This document shows positions 1-8,053 of a DNA stretch of 52,532 nucleotides, one piece after another. This DNA comes from an uncultured Bradyrhizobium sp. (GTDB taxonomy: Bacteria > Pseudomonadota > Alphaproteobacteria > Rhizobiales > Xanthobacteraceae), in assembly GCF_936928535.1 (NCBI RefSeq), contig NZ_CAKZHY010000020.1:1-52532 (forward strand), in the 5' to 3' direction. Below the pieces are notes generated by a model that worked only from the letters and a program-made list of their open reading frames with translations, was not told the DNA's origin and did not search any database. Both the position numbers and the translations under genes were made by a program. The first letter of the stretch is position 1, and the number at the start of each line of letters is the position of its first letter.

Positions 1-139
1 AGACTTGAAACCACCGCCCGCCATCGAGGCTCAAGGAGTTTTGCAACGGAATCCCGTCGATAGCCGACGTCGTAATGGCCTGAGCCTTGTTCGGCTGAGG
101 GCCACAAGCGGCTGTCGCATACCGTCTCCTGAACTGGAA

Positions 140-168
140 GGAGAGGCCGCCTTGCAAACGGCATCTCC
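140..168 (-). terminator. Possible terminator hairpin
   Basis: Ten-base arms at 140-149 and 159-168 pair with a single mismatch around a 9-nt loop. The hairpin lies just beyond the stop codon of the leftward hydrolase gene. There is no clear U-run, so it is only a candidate. I see no gene in 1-203. Confidence 0.3.
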
Positions 169-203
169 TTCGTGCGGCAAACGATGATGGATGAGAGATG
201 TCG

Positions 204-1022
204 TCAAGACCTGATGAACGAGAGCAGATCGGGGTTGAGGACATCCGCATGGGTCGTGAGCATGCCATGGGGATAGCCGGGATACGTCTTCAGCGACCCG
301 TTCTTGAGCAGGTTGACCGCACGCGGCACTGAACTTGCGAACGGGACAACTTGATCAGCCTCGCCATGCATCACCAGCACCGGCACGGTGATCTTCTTGA
401 GGTCTTCGGTATAATCTTCGAGCCAGGAGTCGACAGTCGCGTAGTGAGCGAGAGCACCACCGGCCATGCCTTGGCGCCACCAGTTCGCAATGATTGCCTC
501 CGAAGGCTTGGCCCCATCGCGATTGTACCCGTAGAACGGATTCTCAGGGACGAAACGGTAGAATTCCGACCGGTTGCCCAACATGCCTGCTCGGATAGCT
601 TCGAACCACTCCGGCGGTTGACCGGACGGGTTTTCCTCGCTCCGGTACATGTTCGGCGTCAGTGAAGCGACCAGCGCCGCCTTCGCGACGCGCTCCTGGT
701 GGCGAGCGACATAGCGAGCCACCTCGCCGCCACCTGTAGAGTGGCCGATGTGGATCGCGTCGCGCAAGTTGAGGTGTTCAGTCAGGGCCGCGAGGTCGGC
801 AACCCAGTGGTCCATGTCGTTGCCGGTGCCGGGCTGGTCGGACCGGCCGTGGCCGCGCCGGTCATGGGCGATCACGCGATAGCCGTGGCGAAGGAAGAAT
901 GTCATTTGGACATCCCAGTCGTCCGCTGTCAGGGGCCAACCGTGGCTGAAAACGATTGGCTGACCTGATCCCCAATCCTTGTAGAAGATGTTTACGCCGT
1001 CTGTCGTCGTGATCGTGGGCAT
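204..1022 (-). CDS. Alpha/beta hydrolase, non-heme chloroperoxidase-like
   Basis: A 272-residue cytoplasmic alpha/beta hydrolase of the cofactor-free chloroperoxidase/arylesterase type. The oxyanion-hole motif HGWP is at residues 27-30, the nucleophile elbow GHSTGG puts the catalytic serine at 95, the acid is D223 in HGEADQ and the base is H252 in YPHG. Length and motif order fit the family. I chose the ATG at 1022 rather than 1034 because a GGAG sits 6 nt before it. Family members hydrolyse esters or lactones and can show perhydrolase activity; the natural substrate cannot be read from the sequence. It is divergent from a LysR regulator, which is the usual arrangement when the regulator controls the enzyme. 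The family call is secure, the substrate unknown. Confidence 0.88.
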   Translation of the reverse strand: MPTITTTDGVNIFYKDWGSGQPIVFSHGWPLTADDWDVQMTFFLRHGYRVIAHDRRGHGRSDQPGTGNDMDHWVADLAALTEHLNLRDAIHIGHSTGGGEVARYVARHQERVAKAALVASLTPNMYRSEENPSGQPPEWFEAIRAGMLGNRSEFYRFVPENPFYGYNRDGAKPSEAIIANWWRQGMAGGALAHYATVDSWLEDYTEDLKKITVPVLVMHGEADQVVPFASSVPRAVNLLKNGSLKTYPGYPHGMLTTHADVLNPDLLSFIRS

Positions 1023-1351
1023 CGAGAGCTCCATTGAAATTTATTGATAGGAAAGGCAAACGAGCCCAAGCTGATCAGGCCATAGATCGCGGCTCCTGGC
1101 TTTCCAAAAGACACGATGTTCAGCGGCCGCGCCTCGCTGCAGAATTGTTGAGGCCGTACTGAATTGCGATCACGCCGTGCCTATCGGCCTGGAGTGCTGG
1201 GATCACTTTGCTGAAGACGATACGAGGCTTCGGCAAAGCATTGTTCGTTGTCCTTTTCTTGGTTGAAGACTGCGAAACGGTAAATCCCTCTTTGGCTCCT
1301 GACCAAGACCTTGTAGGCTTCAAGCTATGCCTGGGAGATATAAGAGGGATC
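1023..1351. other. Divergent intergenic region (329 bp)
   Basis: This lies between the divergent hydrolase and LysR genes and should hold both promoters and the LysR binding site. I could not pick out a convincing LysR-type T-N11-A dyad. A 77-codon reading frame at 1120-1353 on the minus strand has no recognisable protein character and covers the LysR start, so I do not call it a gene. Confidence 0.5.
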
Positions 1352-2275
1352 ATGGAGCTCCGGCACCTGCGCTATTTCGTTGCCGTCGCTGAAGAAGGCA
1401 GCCTGCTGAACGCCGCCGAGCGGCGACTGAACACCTCCCAGCCGTCGCTGAGCCGGCAAATTCGCGATCTGGAAGCCGAAGTCGGCGTTCAGCTATTGGA
1501 GCGCCAGGCGCGCGGCGTGGCGCTGACCGCCGCCGGACGCGTGTTTCTCGATCATGCGCGGCTGGCGTTGCTGCAGGTCGAGGCCGCAACGGAAGGGGCC
1601 CGGCAGACGGCGCAACCGCAAAGGCCCGTACTCTCGATGGGCTTTCTCGTCGGGCTGGAGGTGATGTGGCTCCCCCAGCTGCTGCGCATCCTCCGCGAGG
1701 AAGCCCCCGATGTCGAAGTCACGCTCAGCACGCAGTCGTCACCAGAATTGGCGCTCGCGCTGTTGCGAGGAAAATTGGACATCGCTTTCCTTCGTCCGGA
1801 GAAGGACAACGAGGGCGTCGTCTTCAAGATATTGGCGAAGGAGCCCTTGATTGCCGTGCTGCCGGCCGAACACCGCCTGGCGTCACGGAAGAAGATTCGT
1901 CCGCAGGATCTCGCCCGCGAGATCTACGTCAGCTCGGCAAGAACATCGCCGGTCTTGCAGGATGTCATACAGAACTACGCATCCCGGGTCGGCATTACCC
2001 TCAAGGCGAAGTATGAGGGTGAAAATATATCATCGGCCATGTCGCTCGTGGCCTCCACGGGCGGAATTAGCCTCGTCCCGCTCTATGCGCAGAACATGCT
2101 TGCGCCGAACGTCGTCGCCAGAGCGCTCGAGGGCGGCACGCCAACGGTCGATTTGGCCTTGGGATACAATCCGGCAAATTCGTCGCCCTTGCTGCGTCGG
2201 CTTTTGTCCCGCACGGATGAATTGGTCGCGAACGTCCAGAACCAGAGCATCATCCGATACGTTGAAGCTCCGTAG
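1352..2275 (+). CDS. LysR-family transcriptional regulator
   Basis: A 307-residue LysR-type regulator. The N-terminal winged helix-turn-helix begins MELRHLRYFVAVAEEGSL and carries the typical LNTSQPSLSRQIRDLE recognition region (about residues 25-42). It is followed by a periplasmic-binding-protein-like effector domain from about residue 90 to the end. The frame is open upstream to 1208, but homology starts at the ATG at 1352, which is preceded by an AG-rich ribosome binding site; the extra 48 residues are not expected to be translated. It is probably a regulator of the divergent hydrolase gene. The effector is unknown. Confidence 0.9.
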   Translation: MELRHLRYFVAVAEEGSLLNAAERRLNTSQPSLSRQIRDLEAEVGVQLLERQARGVALTAAGRVFLDHARLALLQVEAATEGARQTAQPQRPVLSMGFLVGLEVMWLPQLLRILREEAPDVEVTLSTQSSPELALALLRGKLDIAFLRPEKDNEGVVFKILAKEPLIAVLPAEHRLASRKKIRPQDLAREIYVSSARTSPVLQDVIQNYASRVGITLKAKYEGENISSAMSLVASTGGISLVPLYAQNMLAPNVVARALEGGTPTVDLALGYNPANSSPLLRRLLSRTDELVANVQNQSIIRYVEAP

Positions 2276-2428
2276 CCGGCGGTACCAGGCGTCCGCTGTA
2301 CGGTCGCCGACAGCCGACGCGACGATCGACGCCGCATTCTTCGGGCAAGGGCCAACAGCCGACTTGGCTGATGGTATCCATGAGGTGGGAACGAAAGGCA
2401 GTAGAGAGCCAGAAGCGGGCGGTTGAGC

Positions 2429-2893
2429 TCAAGCCCCTTGCAGGTCTTTCACGAGTTTCGGAAGCAATCTTCCGGCAATTGAGCCAGACTGCGCAAGGCC
2501 GCAATCTTCTGCGCCCATCCGTCTGTAGAACGATGCGGCATCCGGGTCGGCCTCGATAACAAGGTGATCGGCTCCCATACGTGTCGCCATGGCGGTCGCC
2601 CAAGCAAAGAGAGCCTTGCCGATGCCTCCTCGCAGCGCGGTCGGTTCAACGAACAGTTTGAGCAAGTCGGCTTGGTTTCCGACCACCTTGACCTGCGCGA
2701 CCCCAACGATTGTTCCCTGATCTTCGGCAACCGCAATCGCGGTTGATCTCAATTCGTGCGGATCAATAAAGAGTTCACGACGACACGCCTCCATGAAGTC
2801 CTTGTCGTAACCCCATACGGCCTTCGACCGGAAGCAGAGTGCTGAAAGCGCAGGTAGCTCTTCGACTACGGGAGACCTCAGGAGGTATGGCAA
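2429..2893 (-). CDS. GNAT family N-acetyltransferase
   Basis: A GNAT-fold acetyltransferase. The core runs from PYLLRSPVVEELPALSALC through the acetyl-CoA loop LRGGIGKALFAWA (the R/Q-x-x-G-x-G/A equivalent) to the C-terminal ADPDAASFYRRMGA motif that closes most small GNATs. The frame is open to an ATG at 2983, but those 30 extra residues look non-homologous and begin at the edge of a dispersed repeat. A TTG at 2893 with GGAG eight bases upstream places the start exactly where the domain starts, so I prefer it (154 residues). The acceptor substrate is unknown. It stands alone, divergent from the epoxide-hydrolase-like gene. Confidence 0.8.
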   Translation of the reverse strand: MPYLLRSPVVEELPALSALCFRSKAVWGYDKDFMEACRRELFIDPHELRSTAIAVAEDQGTIVGVAQVKVVGNQADLLKLFVEPTALRGGIGKALFAWATAMATRMGADHLVIEADPDAASFYRRMGAEDCGLAQSGSIAGRLLPKLVKDLQGA

Positions 2894-2965
2894 GTCGCTG
2901 GCTCCGGTTGGGCTTTTTGCTGGAGCATGGCAGTCGCGGCGCAGTCTTCCGCACGGTGCTGTGAC

Positions 2966-3015
2966 TTTCGACGATGCCATCATGCCAGTGTTTTGCCCGA
3001 CGTGTCAAAGCGGAA
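2966..3015. repeat. Dispersed intergenic repeat, copy A
   Basis: Fifty bases that align to 10589-10638 in the same orientation with 46 identities, including 33 identical bases at 2983-3015. It occupies the gap between the divergent GNAT and epoxide-hydrolase-like genes and touches the alternative upstream start of the GNAT frame. Confidence 0.75.
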
Positions 3016-3118
3016 TGGCCGGAGGAGGTGAACCTCCGACTGCCTTTGGCGTTGTCGCCTGGTTTCAACGCGACGAATGCAGTCCACGAACGATTTGCCT
3101 TCGATGGAGTATTGGTCC

Positions 3119-4171
3119 ATGAGCGCGACCTCTTCGACGCTGGTTTCGCGGACTTTGACGACCCCGCGCCAGTCAACGCACTACATCGAGTGCGGGCCGG
3201 TCGGCGGACCGTTGATGATCTTTCTTCACGGCTGGCCGAGCCTTGGCTTGATGTGGCGGGCTCAGATGGATGCGTTTGCGGCCGACGGTTGGCATTGCGT
3301 CGCTCCGGATCTGCGCGGCTTCGGCGGCTCTTCCGCGCCGCCGGCAATCGAGGCCTACGCCATCGAGGAGGTGGTCGCCGACATGACGGAGCTCCATGAT
3401 CACCTTGGAGGCAAGCCTGCGATCTGGGTCAGTCACGACTGGGGTGTCGTCGTGGCCGCGGAACTGGCTGCTCATCATCCCGACCGCAGCCGTGGCGTGG
3501 TGTTGACCTCGTTGGCTTATCAGCCTGCGGGGCACGCTCTGCGCACGCTCATCCCTCTCGTCGACCGGACGATTTATCCAACCGAGCAGTATCCGGATGG
3601 ACAATGGGATTACTACCGATACTACACGACGCATTTCGAGACGGCGGTCGCCGACTTGAATGCAGACCCGGCAGCATCTCTGGCGACAATCTTTCGGAGC
3701 GGCGACCCCGCCGGCTTGGGGAAGGTTGCCCCGCATGCCATGGTCACGCGCAACGGAGGGCGCTTTGGCGCCGCGCATCGGGCACCGCCGACCGACCCCA
3801 ACCCCGCTATCTGGCCGCCCGCCGACTTCGACGCGCTGGTGCAGGCCTTCAAGGAGCACGGCTTCCGCCCCTCATGCGCGTGGTACCTGAACGACGGCGC
3901 CAATCTTGCCTACGCTCGCAGAGCCCCAAATGGCGGCCGCCTGTCGCAACCGGTTCTTTTCGTCAACGGCGCCTTCGATCAGATCTGCACCATCAGCGGA
4001 AATCGCCAGGGCGATCCGATGCGAGCAGCGTGCACGGATCTTGCTGAAGCAAGTCTGCCCGCCGGACATTGGCTGCCGCTGGAGCGAAAGGTCGAACTGA
4101 TCCAGGTCATTCGCGATTGGCTGAAAGGAAAAGGCTTCGATATCGCGAGATCGGAGCAGGTGCTGCCATAG
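3119..4171 (+). CDS. Epoxide hydrolase-like alpha/beta hydrolase
   Basis: A 350-residue alpha/beta hydrolase of the epoxide hydrolase/haloalkane dehalogenase branch. HGWP (37-40) forms the oxyanion hole, and the nucleophile elbow SHDWG places an aspartate (D107) where esterases have serine, which defines this branch. D287 and H317 (in PAGHW) are the probable acid and base. A large cap region separates the two halves. I chose the ATG at 3119, with GGAG about 9 nt upstream, over ATGs at 3077 and 3104. Expected chemistry is hydrolytic opening of an epoxide through an alkyl-enzyme ester; the substrate is unknown. It is convergent with the arsenic operon and apparently unrelated to it. Confidence 0.87.
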   Translation: MSATSSTLVSRTLTTPRQSTHYIECGPVGGPLMIFLHGWPSLGLMWRAQMDAFAADGWHCVAPDLRGFGGSSAPPAIEAYAIEEVVADMTELHDHLGGKPAIWVSHDWGVVVAAELAAHHPDRSRGVVLTSLAYQPAGHALRTLIPLVDRTIYPTEQYPDGQWDYYRYYTTHFETAVADLNADPAASLATIFRSGDPAGLGKVAPHAMVTRNGGRFGAAHRAPPTDPNPAIWPPADFDALVQAFKEHGFRPSCAWYLNDGANLAYARRAPNGGRLSQPVLFVNGAFDQICTISGNRQGDPMRAACTDLAEASLPAGHWLPLERKVELIQVIRDWLKGKGFDIARSEQVLP

Positions 4172-4219
4172 GCACGGCTCCCGGCTTGTCGAACTGACAA
4201 CGGCTGAGCGGCCGTGAGC

Positions 4220-4621
4220 TTATCGCGCTTCGATCACCTCTCCGTCTTCCTTCACGAACCGGCCGACCGGGTTATCCAGCAGATCGATGACCGCCTCCGA
4301 GGGCCGGCACAGTCGCGCGCCTTTCGGCGTCACCACGATTGGACGGTTGATCAGAATGGGATGCGCGAGCATCCGGTCGATCAGTTCGTCATCGGTCCAT
4401 TTGGGATCGGCGAGGCCAAGGTCCTTGTAGGGCGTGCCCTTCTCGCGCAGGAGGGCGCGCACCGGGATGTCCATCGCTGCAATCAGTTGCTTGAGCGTTT
4501 CGCGCGAGGGCGGCGTTTTCAGGTATTCAATGACGGTGGGCTCGACGCCGCTCTGCCGGATCATCGCCAAGGTGTTGCGCGACGTGCCGCAGTCCGGGTT
4601 GTGATAGATCGTGACGCTCAT
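4220..4621 (-). CDS. arsC: Arsenate reductase, glutaredoxin-dependent (ArsC/Spx family)
   Basis: A 133-residue ArsC of the plasmid R773 type, which reduces arsenate to arsenite using glutathione and glutaredoxin. The family signature HNPDCGTSRNTL holds the catalytic cysteine (C11), and the C-terminal ILINRPIVVTPKGARLCRP segment carries the arginines that bind arsenate. Length is typical. It is the last gene of the leftward operon: its ATG overlaps the stop of aqpS by 4 bases (ATGA). It is the second arsenate reductase in this operon and unrelated in fold to the first, so reduction could draw on both the glutaredoxin and thioredoxin pools. Confidence 0.93.
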   Translation of the reverse strand: MSVTIYHNPDCGTSRNTLAMIRQSGVEPTVIEYLKTPPSRETLKQLIAAMDIPVRALLREKGTPYKDLGLADPKWTDDELIDRMLAHPILINRPIVVTPKGARLCRPSEAVIDLLDNPVGRFVKEDGEVIEAR

Positions 4622-5319
4622 CTTGTCGTCTCCGCGACAGGGACAGGGCCGCGCGCCTTCGATGGGCCGAGCAGCCAGTTCATCATGAGCATGCCGGCGA
4701 ATGCTCCGCAGAGCTCCGCAAGGATGAAGCCGGGCAGGTCCACAGGCCGAATGCCGGCAAAGGTGTTCGTCAGTGACCGCGCGATGGCGACGGCGGGGTT
4801 GGCAAATGACGTGGAGGCCGTGAACCAGTAGGCGGCGGTGATGTAGAGGCCGACCAGCCAGGGCACGGCTGTCCGCTGAAACCGGATGCCGGCCAGGATC
4901 GTTGCGACCAGCCCAAAGGCGGCGACCGCTTCAGCGAACCATTGTGGTCCACCGGTCCGAACCTTCATCGATAGATCGAGCAGGGGTAGGCCGAACATCA
5001 GGTGCGCGGCCATCGTGCCGGCGATGCCGCCAGCGATCTGCGCGATCACATAGAGCGCGGCTTCGTTCACCGGCAGCTCGCGCTTGCCGGTGAAAACAAG
5101 CGTCACCGCAGGGTTGAAATGTGCGCCGGAGATCGGGCCGAGCACCGTGATGAGGACCACGAGGATGGCGCCGGTCGGCAAGGTGTTGCAGAGGAGCGCA
5201 AGCGCAACGTCCTTGGTCAGCGTCTCCGCCATGATGCCGGAGCCGACCACGGTGGCGACGAGAATGCCGGTGCCAAGTGCTTCGGCGGCGAGGCGCCGGG
5301 AAAGATCGAAGGTATCCAT
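4618..5319 (-). CDS. aqpS: Aquaglyceroporin AqpS-type (arsenite channel)
   Basis: A 233-residue major intrinsic protein with about six membrane segments and the two half-helix motifs HFNPA (NPA at 69-71) and SFANPAVAIAR (NPA at 174-176, R181 in the selectivity filter). A longer open frame to 5526 is an artefact: the start ATG at 5319 overlaps the stop of the upstream arsC by one base pattern, ATGA. In Sinorhizobium meliloti an AqpS within an ars operon lets arsenite formed by ArsC leave down its gradient, replacing an ArsB pump. The same role is inferred here because no ArsB or Acr3 is present nearby. Confidence 0.92.
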   Translation of the reverse strand: MDTFDLSRRLAAEALGTGILVATVVGSGIMAETLTKDVALALLCNTLPTGAILVVLITVLGPISGAHFNPAVTLVFTGKRELPVNEAALYVIAQIAGGIAGTMAAHLMFGLPLLDLSMKVRTGGPQWFAEAVAAFGLVATILAGIRFQRTAVPWLVGLYITAAYWFTASTSFANPAVAIARSLTNTFAGIRPVDLPGFILAELCGAFAGMLMMNWLLGPSKARGPVPVAETTR

Positions 5320-5846
5320 CAGCCGGCCTTCGGGGCGGGATGTGTCGTGCCATCGGAGCGGCCGATCTCGCGCAGCCTCGTGCCGAGCGAGAGCTTGTCG
5401 ATGCTCCTCAATGGGAGGTTCACGAAGGTATCGATCCGGTTCTTGAGATAGCGGAACGCCGTGACGAACGCCGCTTGCCTCTCCAGTTCCGAGCCCTCCG
5501 CGGCGGCGGGATCTTCGATGCCCCAATGCGCCGTCATCGGCTGGCCCGGCCAGATCGGACAGGCTTCACCTGCGGCGTTGTCGCAAACGGTGAAGACGAA
5601 ATCCATCACCGGCGCGTCAGGGGCGGCGAACTCCAGCCAGCTTTTCGAGCGCATTCCGTCGGTCGGATAGTCCATGGTCTCCAGCGTGCGCAACGCCAAG
5701 GGATGCACCGCGCCTTTCGGCGTGCTCCCGGCGGAGAACGACCGAAAGCGGCCGGCGCCGTCCTTGCGAAGGATCGACTCGGCAAGAACCGATCGCGCCG
5801 AATTGCCGGTACACAGGAACAAGACGTTGTACACGTGATCAGACAC
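5319..5846 (-). CDS. arsC: Arsenate reductase, thioredoxin-dependent (low-MW phosphatase fold)
   Basis: A 175-residue ArsC of the low-molecular-weight tyrosine phosphatase fold. The P-loop CTGNSAR starts at C12, and the two further cysteines of the disulfide relay are C88 and C95 (CDNAAGEAC), the same 7-residue spacing as in the Staphylococcus enzyme. It reduces arsenate to arsenite, regenerated by thioredoxin. The C-terminus is some 40 residues longer than the minimal family and ends in a polar tail. Its start overlaps the end of arsR1 by 8 bases and its end overlaps aqpS, so the four genes are translationally coupled. Confidence 0.92.
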   Translation of the reverse strand: MSDHVYNVLFLCTGNSARSVLAESILRKDGAGRFRSFSAGSTPKGAVHPLALRTLETMDYPTDGMRSKSWLEFAAPDAPVMDFVFTVCDNAAGEACPIWPGQPMTAHWGIEDPAAAEGSELERQAAFVTAFRYLKNRIDTFVNLPLRSIDKLSLGTRLREIGRSDGTTHPAPKAG

Positions 5847-6201
5847 GGCTTCGCTCCTTTCGCTTGGGCGAACAACATGATTGCAGGGTTTGAACGACAG
5901 GCTCGCAAACTTCGGGCCGTCCGCCGCAGCAATCCCGGAGCAGGAAAAGCGCGACGTCGCGAAATTCTGCGAGGTTGGAGCGGTAGACGATCGAACGGCT
6001 GCGCCGCTCGGAGGTCACGAGGCGCGCACGCGTCAGGATCGACAGATGCGCGGAGAGCGTATTGGGCGGGACTTCCAGCAGGCGGGCCAGGTCGCCGGCC
6101 GCAAGCCCGTCAGGCTCGTGTTTGACCAACGTCCGAAATGCCTCCAGACGAGTTGATTGGGAGAGGGCGGCGAGTGCCAGGACGGCTTCTTCAGTTTCCA
6201 T
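5839..6201 (-). CDS. arsR: ArsR-family arsenite-responsive repressor (arsR1)
   Basis: A 120-residue winged-helix repressor of the ArsR/SmtB family, first gene of the leftward ars operon. The recognition helix lies around PPNTLSAHLSILTRARLV. A C-terminal cysteine set (C91, C92, C99, then C109 and C110) is placed like the arsenite-binding cysteines of C-terminal-site ArsR proteins. The frame is open to 6237, but the ATG at 6201 gives the standard METEEAVLALAALSQ start. A dyad overlapping this start codon is the likely operator. Arsenite binding should release the repressor. Confidence 0.9.
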   Translation of the reverse strand: METEEAVLALAALSQSTRLEAFRTLVKHEPDGLAAGDLARLLEVPPNTLSAHLSILTRARLVTSERRSRSIVYRSNLAEFRDVALFLLRDCCGGRPEVCEPVVQTLQSCCSPKRKERSRV

Positions 6202-6220
6202 ATATCCAGATTTATGGAAA
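6195..6220. promoter_or_regulatory. Candidate ArsR1 operator
   Basis: Perfect 8-base arms TTTCCATA and TATGGAAA are separated by 10 bases and overlap the arsR1 start codon. The AT-rich dyad is the size expected for an ArsR dimer site. Autoregulation is inferred. Confidence 0.5.
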
Positions 6221-6262
6221 TATAACGGGTGGGTCAATCCGGAATCGGAAGTCGGTGTCTAT

Positions 6263-6278
6263 TTCGAACATTCTAGAA
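6263..6278. promoter_or_regulatory. Candidate ArsR2 operator, copy 1
   Basis: TTCGAACATTCTAGAA lies 43 bases before the arsR2 start. The pattern TTCGA-N3-TTCTAGAA recurs at 6657-6672 before the next gene, so both are probably bound by the same regulator. Confidence 0.55.
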
Positions 6279-6320
6279 ATATGGTTTGACAGCCGCCGTG
6301 AGGAGGCGCATCGTGCCGTC

Positions 6321-6638
6321 ATGAAGATCGACGATGCAGCGGCACGCCTCGAAGCCTTGGGAAATCGGACACGGCTCCAGATCTACCGGTCCCTGGTTCG
6401 GGCAGGTCATCCGGGCATGCCTGTCGGCCGCCTGCAGGAAAAGCTCAAGATCCCGGCATCGACGCTGTCCCATCACATCAAAACCTTGGTCTCGGTTGGG
6501 CTGGTCAGTCAGGTCAGGGAATCCACGACGCTGGTTTGTCATGCCAATTTCGATGCGATGCGAGGGCTCGTTGATTTCCTGGCGGCGGAGTGCTGTGCCG
6601 ACGAAGTCGGATGCAAGGATACGCAAACGGCGGCTTGA
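6321..6638 (+). CDS. arsR: ArsR-family arsenite-responsive repressor (arsR2)
   Basis: A 105-residue ArsR/SmtB winged-helix protein opening the rightward operon. The DNA-recognition region is IPASTLSHHIKTLVSVGLV (about residues 44-62). The C-terminal ECCADEVGC gives C91, C92 and C98, the same spacing as the C95/C96/C102 arsenite site described for Acidithiobacillus ferrooxidans ArsR. The frame is open to 6138, but the ATG at 6321 fits the family; an AGGAGG at 6301-6306 is rather far away (14 nt). The protein differs clearly from ArsR1, so the two arms of the locus may respond separately. Confidence 0.9.
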   Translation: MKIDDAAARLEALGNRTRLQIYRSLVRAGHPGMPVGRLQEKLKIPASTLSHHIKTLVSVGLVSQVRESTTLVCHANFDAMRGLVDFLAAECCADEVGCKDTQTAA

Positions 6639-6656
6639 CTTTCTTGGCTGCAATAA

Positions 6657-6672
6657 TTCGATAGTTCTAGAA
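6657..6672. promoter_or_regulatory. Candidate ArsR2 operator, copy 2
   Basis: TTCGATAGTTCTAGAA lies in the 50-bp gap between arsR2 and the FAD oxidoreductase gene and shares TTCGA-N3-TTCTAGAA with 6263-6278. It implies a second repressed promoter inside the operon. Confidence 0.55.
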
Positions 6673-6688
6673 TGATCGGAGAAGCCGA

Positions 6689-8053
6689 ATGAAACAAAAG
6701 AGGGTGGCTATCATCGGGGCAGGCCCGGTCGGCCTCGCGGCCGCGGCATATGTGCTCGAACGCGGCATGTCGCCGATCGTGCTCGAAGTAGGTCCGGAAG
6801 CCGCGCATGCTGTTCGCCAATGGCAGCACGTTCAGCTCTTCTCGCCATGGGAATACAATGTCGACAAGGCAGCAGCGCGCCTGCTCGCGCCGACCGGATG
6901 GAATTCGCCGGATCCTCAATCCTATCCGACCGGCGGCGAATTGATCGATCGGTATCTCGGTCCGCTCGCGACGCGCACGCCGCTGTGCGAGGCGATCCGC
7001 ACCTCCAGTCGCGTCACGGCCATCAGCCGCGCCGGCTTGGACAAGGCGAAGACGAAGGGCAGGGCGCAGGCGCCCTTCGAAATCCGCTATCAGAACGGCA
7101 GAGGCCCCGAAGTGCTGCGCGCCGACGCGGTCATCGACGTGTCGGGCACCTGGTTCTCGCCCAATCCCGCTGGCAGCAACGGCTTGGCCGCGATCGGCGA
7201 ACGCGCGTGCGCAGACCGCATCGCCTATGGCATGCCTGATGTGCGGGGCGCCGATCGCGCCAGATATGCTGGCAAGATTGTTGCCGTGCTCGGCGCCGGC
7301 CATTCCGCGGTGGGCACGTTGATCGATCTTGCGCAGCTCGCCCAGGAAGTCCCGGGCACGCAAGCCATCTGGCTCTTGCGCGGCGCCGATCCCGCAAAGG
7401 CTTTCGGCGGCGGCCGCAATGACAAGCTTGCCGCGCGTGGAGAGCTTGGTTCTGCTTTCGCCGCGCTGGTGGCGGCCGGGAAGATCAAGGTGGAGACCGG
7501 ATTTGGCGTCACGCACCTCTCGGACTCCGAGGACGGCCTCAGGATATCGGCAGGCGCCTCCTGCGGTGTGCGCAGCGTGGTTGCAGATGAATTTGTCGTC
7601 TCCACTGGCTTCCGTCCCGATCTGTCATTCCTGTCCGAGCTGCGGCTTCGGCTCGATCCGGCGATCGAGGCGCCCGTCGCACTCGCGCCGCTGATCGATC
7701 CCAACGAGCATAGTTGCGGGACGGTCCGTCCCCATGGTGCCCGCGAGCTCGCGCATGACGAGCCGGGCTTTTATCTCGCCGGCATGAAATCCTACGGCCG
7801 CGCGCCGACCTTCCTGATGATGACCGGATACGAGCAGGTGCGCTCGATCGTTGCCGAGATCGCAGGCGACAAGGAAGCCGCGACACGGGTCGAGCTCGTG
7901 CTGCCGGAAACCGGCGTGTGCACGCGCGGCGGCGTCGAGTCTGAGGCCGCAGCGGGATGCTGCGGTGGGCCGCCAAAGGAAGAGGCCTCCGCCTGCTGCG
8001 CCGCCGACGAAACGGCGAAGAAGGCAAGCCGTGCGGGGTGTGGTTGCTCATGA
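6689..8053 (+). CDS. FAD/NAD(P)-binding oxidoreductase with Cys-rich tail, ars-associated
   Basis: A 454-residue two-dinucleotide-fold flavoprotein of the flavin monooxygenase/thioredoxin reductase superfamily. The FAD motif GAGPVG starts at residue 10, the NAD(P) motif GAGHSAVG near 202, and a distal STGFRPD segment is typical of the second FAD contact. The last 45 residues are unusual: C411, the pairs C424/C425 and C436/C437, then C451 and C453, like a soft-metal or arsenite trap. Its position behind an arsR operator and before two exporters points to oxidation or handling of an arsenical; ArsO-type flavoproteins of Streptomyces ars clusters are the nearest named comparison. Substrate and reaction are inference. 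Confidence 0.8.
   Translation: MKQKRVAIIGAGPVGLAAAAYVLERGMSPIVLEVGPEAAHAVRQWQHVQLFSPWEYNVDKAAARLLAPTGWNSPDPQSYPTGGELIDRYLGPLATRTPLCEAIRTSSRVTAISRAGLDKAKTKGRAQAPFEIRYQNGRGPEVLRADAVIDVSGTWFSPNPAGSNGLAAIGERACADRIAYGMPDVRGADRARYAGKIVAVLGAGHSAVGTLIDLAQLAQEVPGTQAIWLLRGADPAKAFGGGRNDKLAARGELGSAFAALVAAGKIKVETGFGVTHLSDSEDGLRISAGASCGVRSVVADEFVVSTGFRPDLSFLSELRLRLDPAIEAPVALAPLIDPNEHSCGTVRPHGARELAHDEPGFYLAGMKSYGRAPTFLMMTGYEQVRSIVAEIAGDKEAATRVELVLPETGVCTRGGVESEAAAGCCGGPPKEEASACCAADETAKKASRAGCGCS

Noticed and set aside
1120..1353. 77-codon minus-strand frame in the hydrolase-LysR gap
   Set aside because: It has no ribosome binding site or protein-like pattern, and it overlaps the LysR start.
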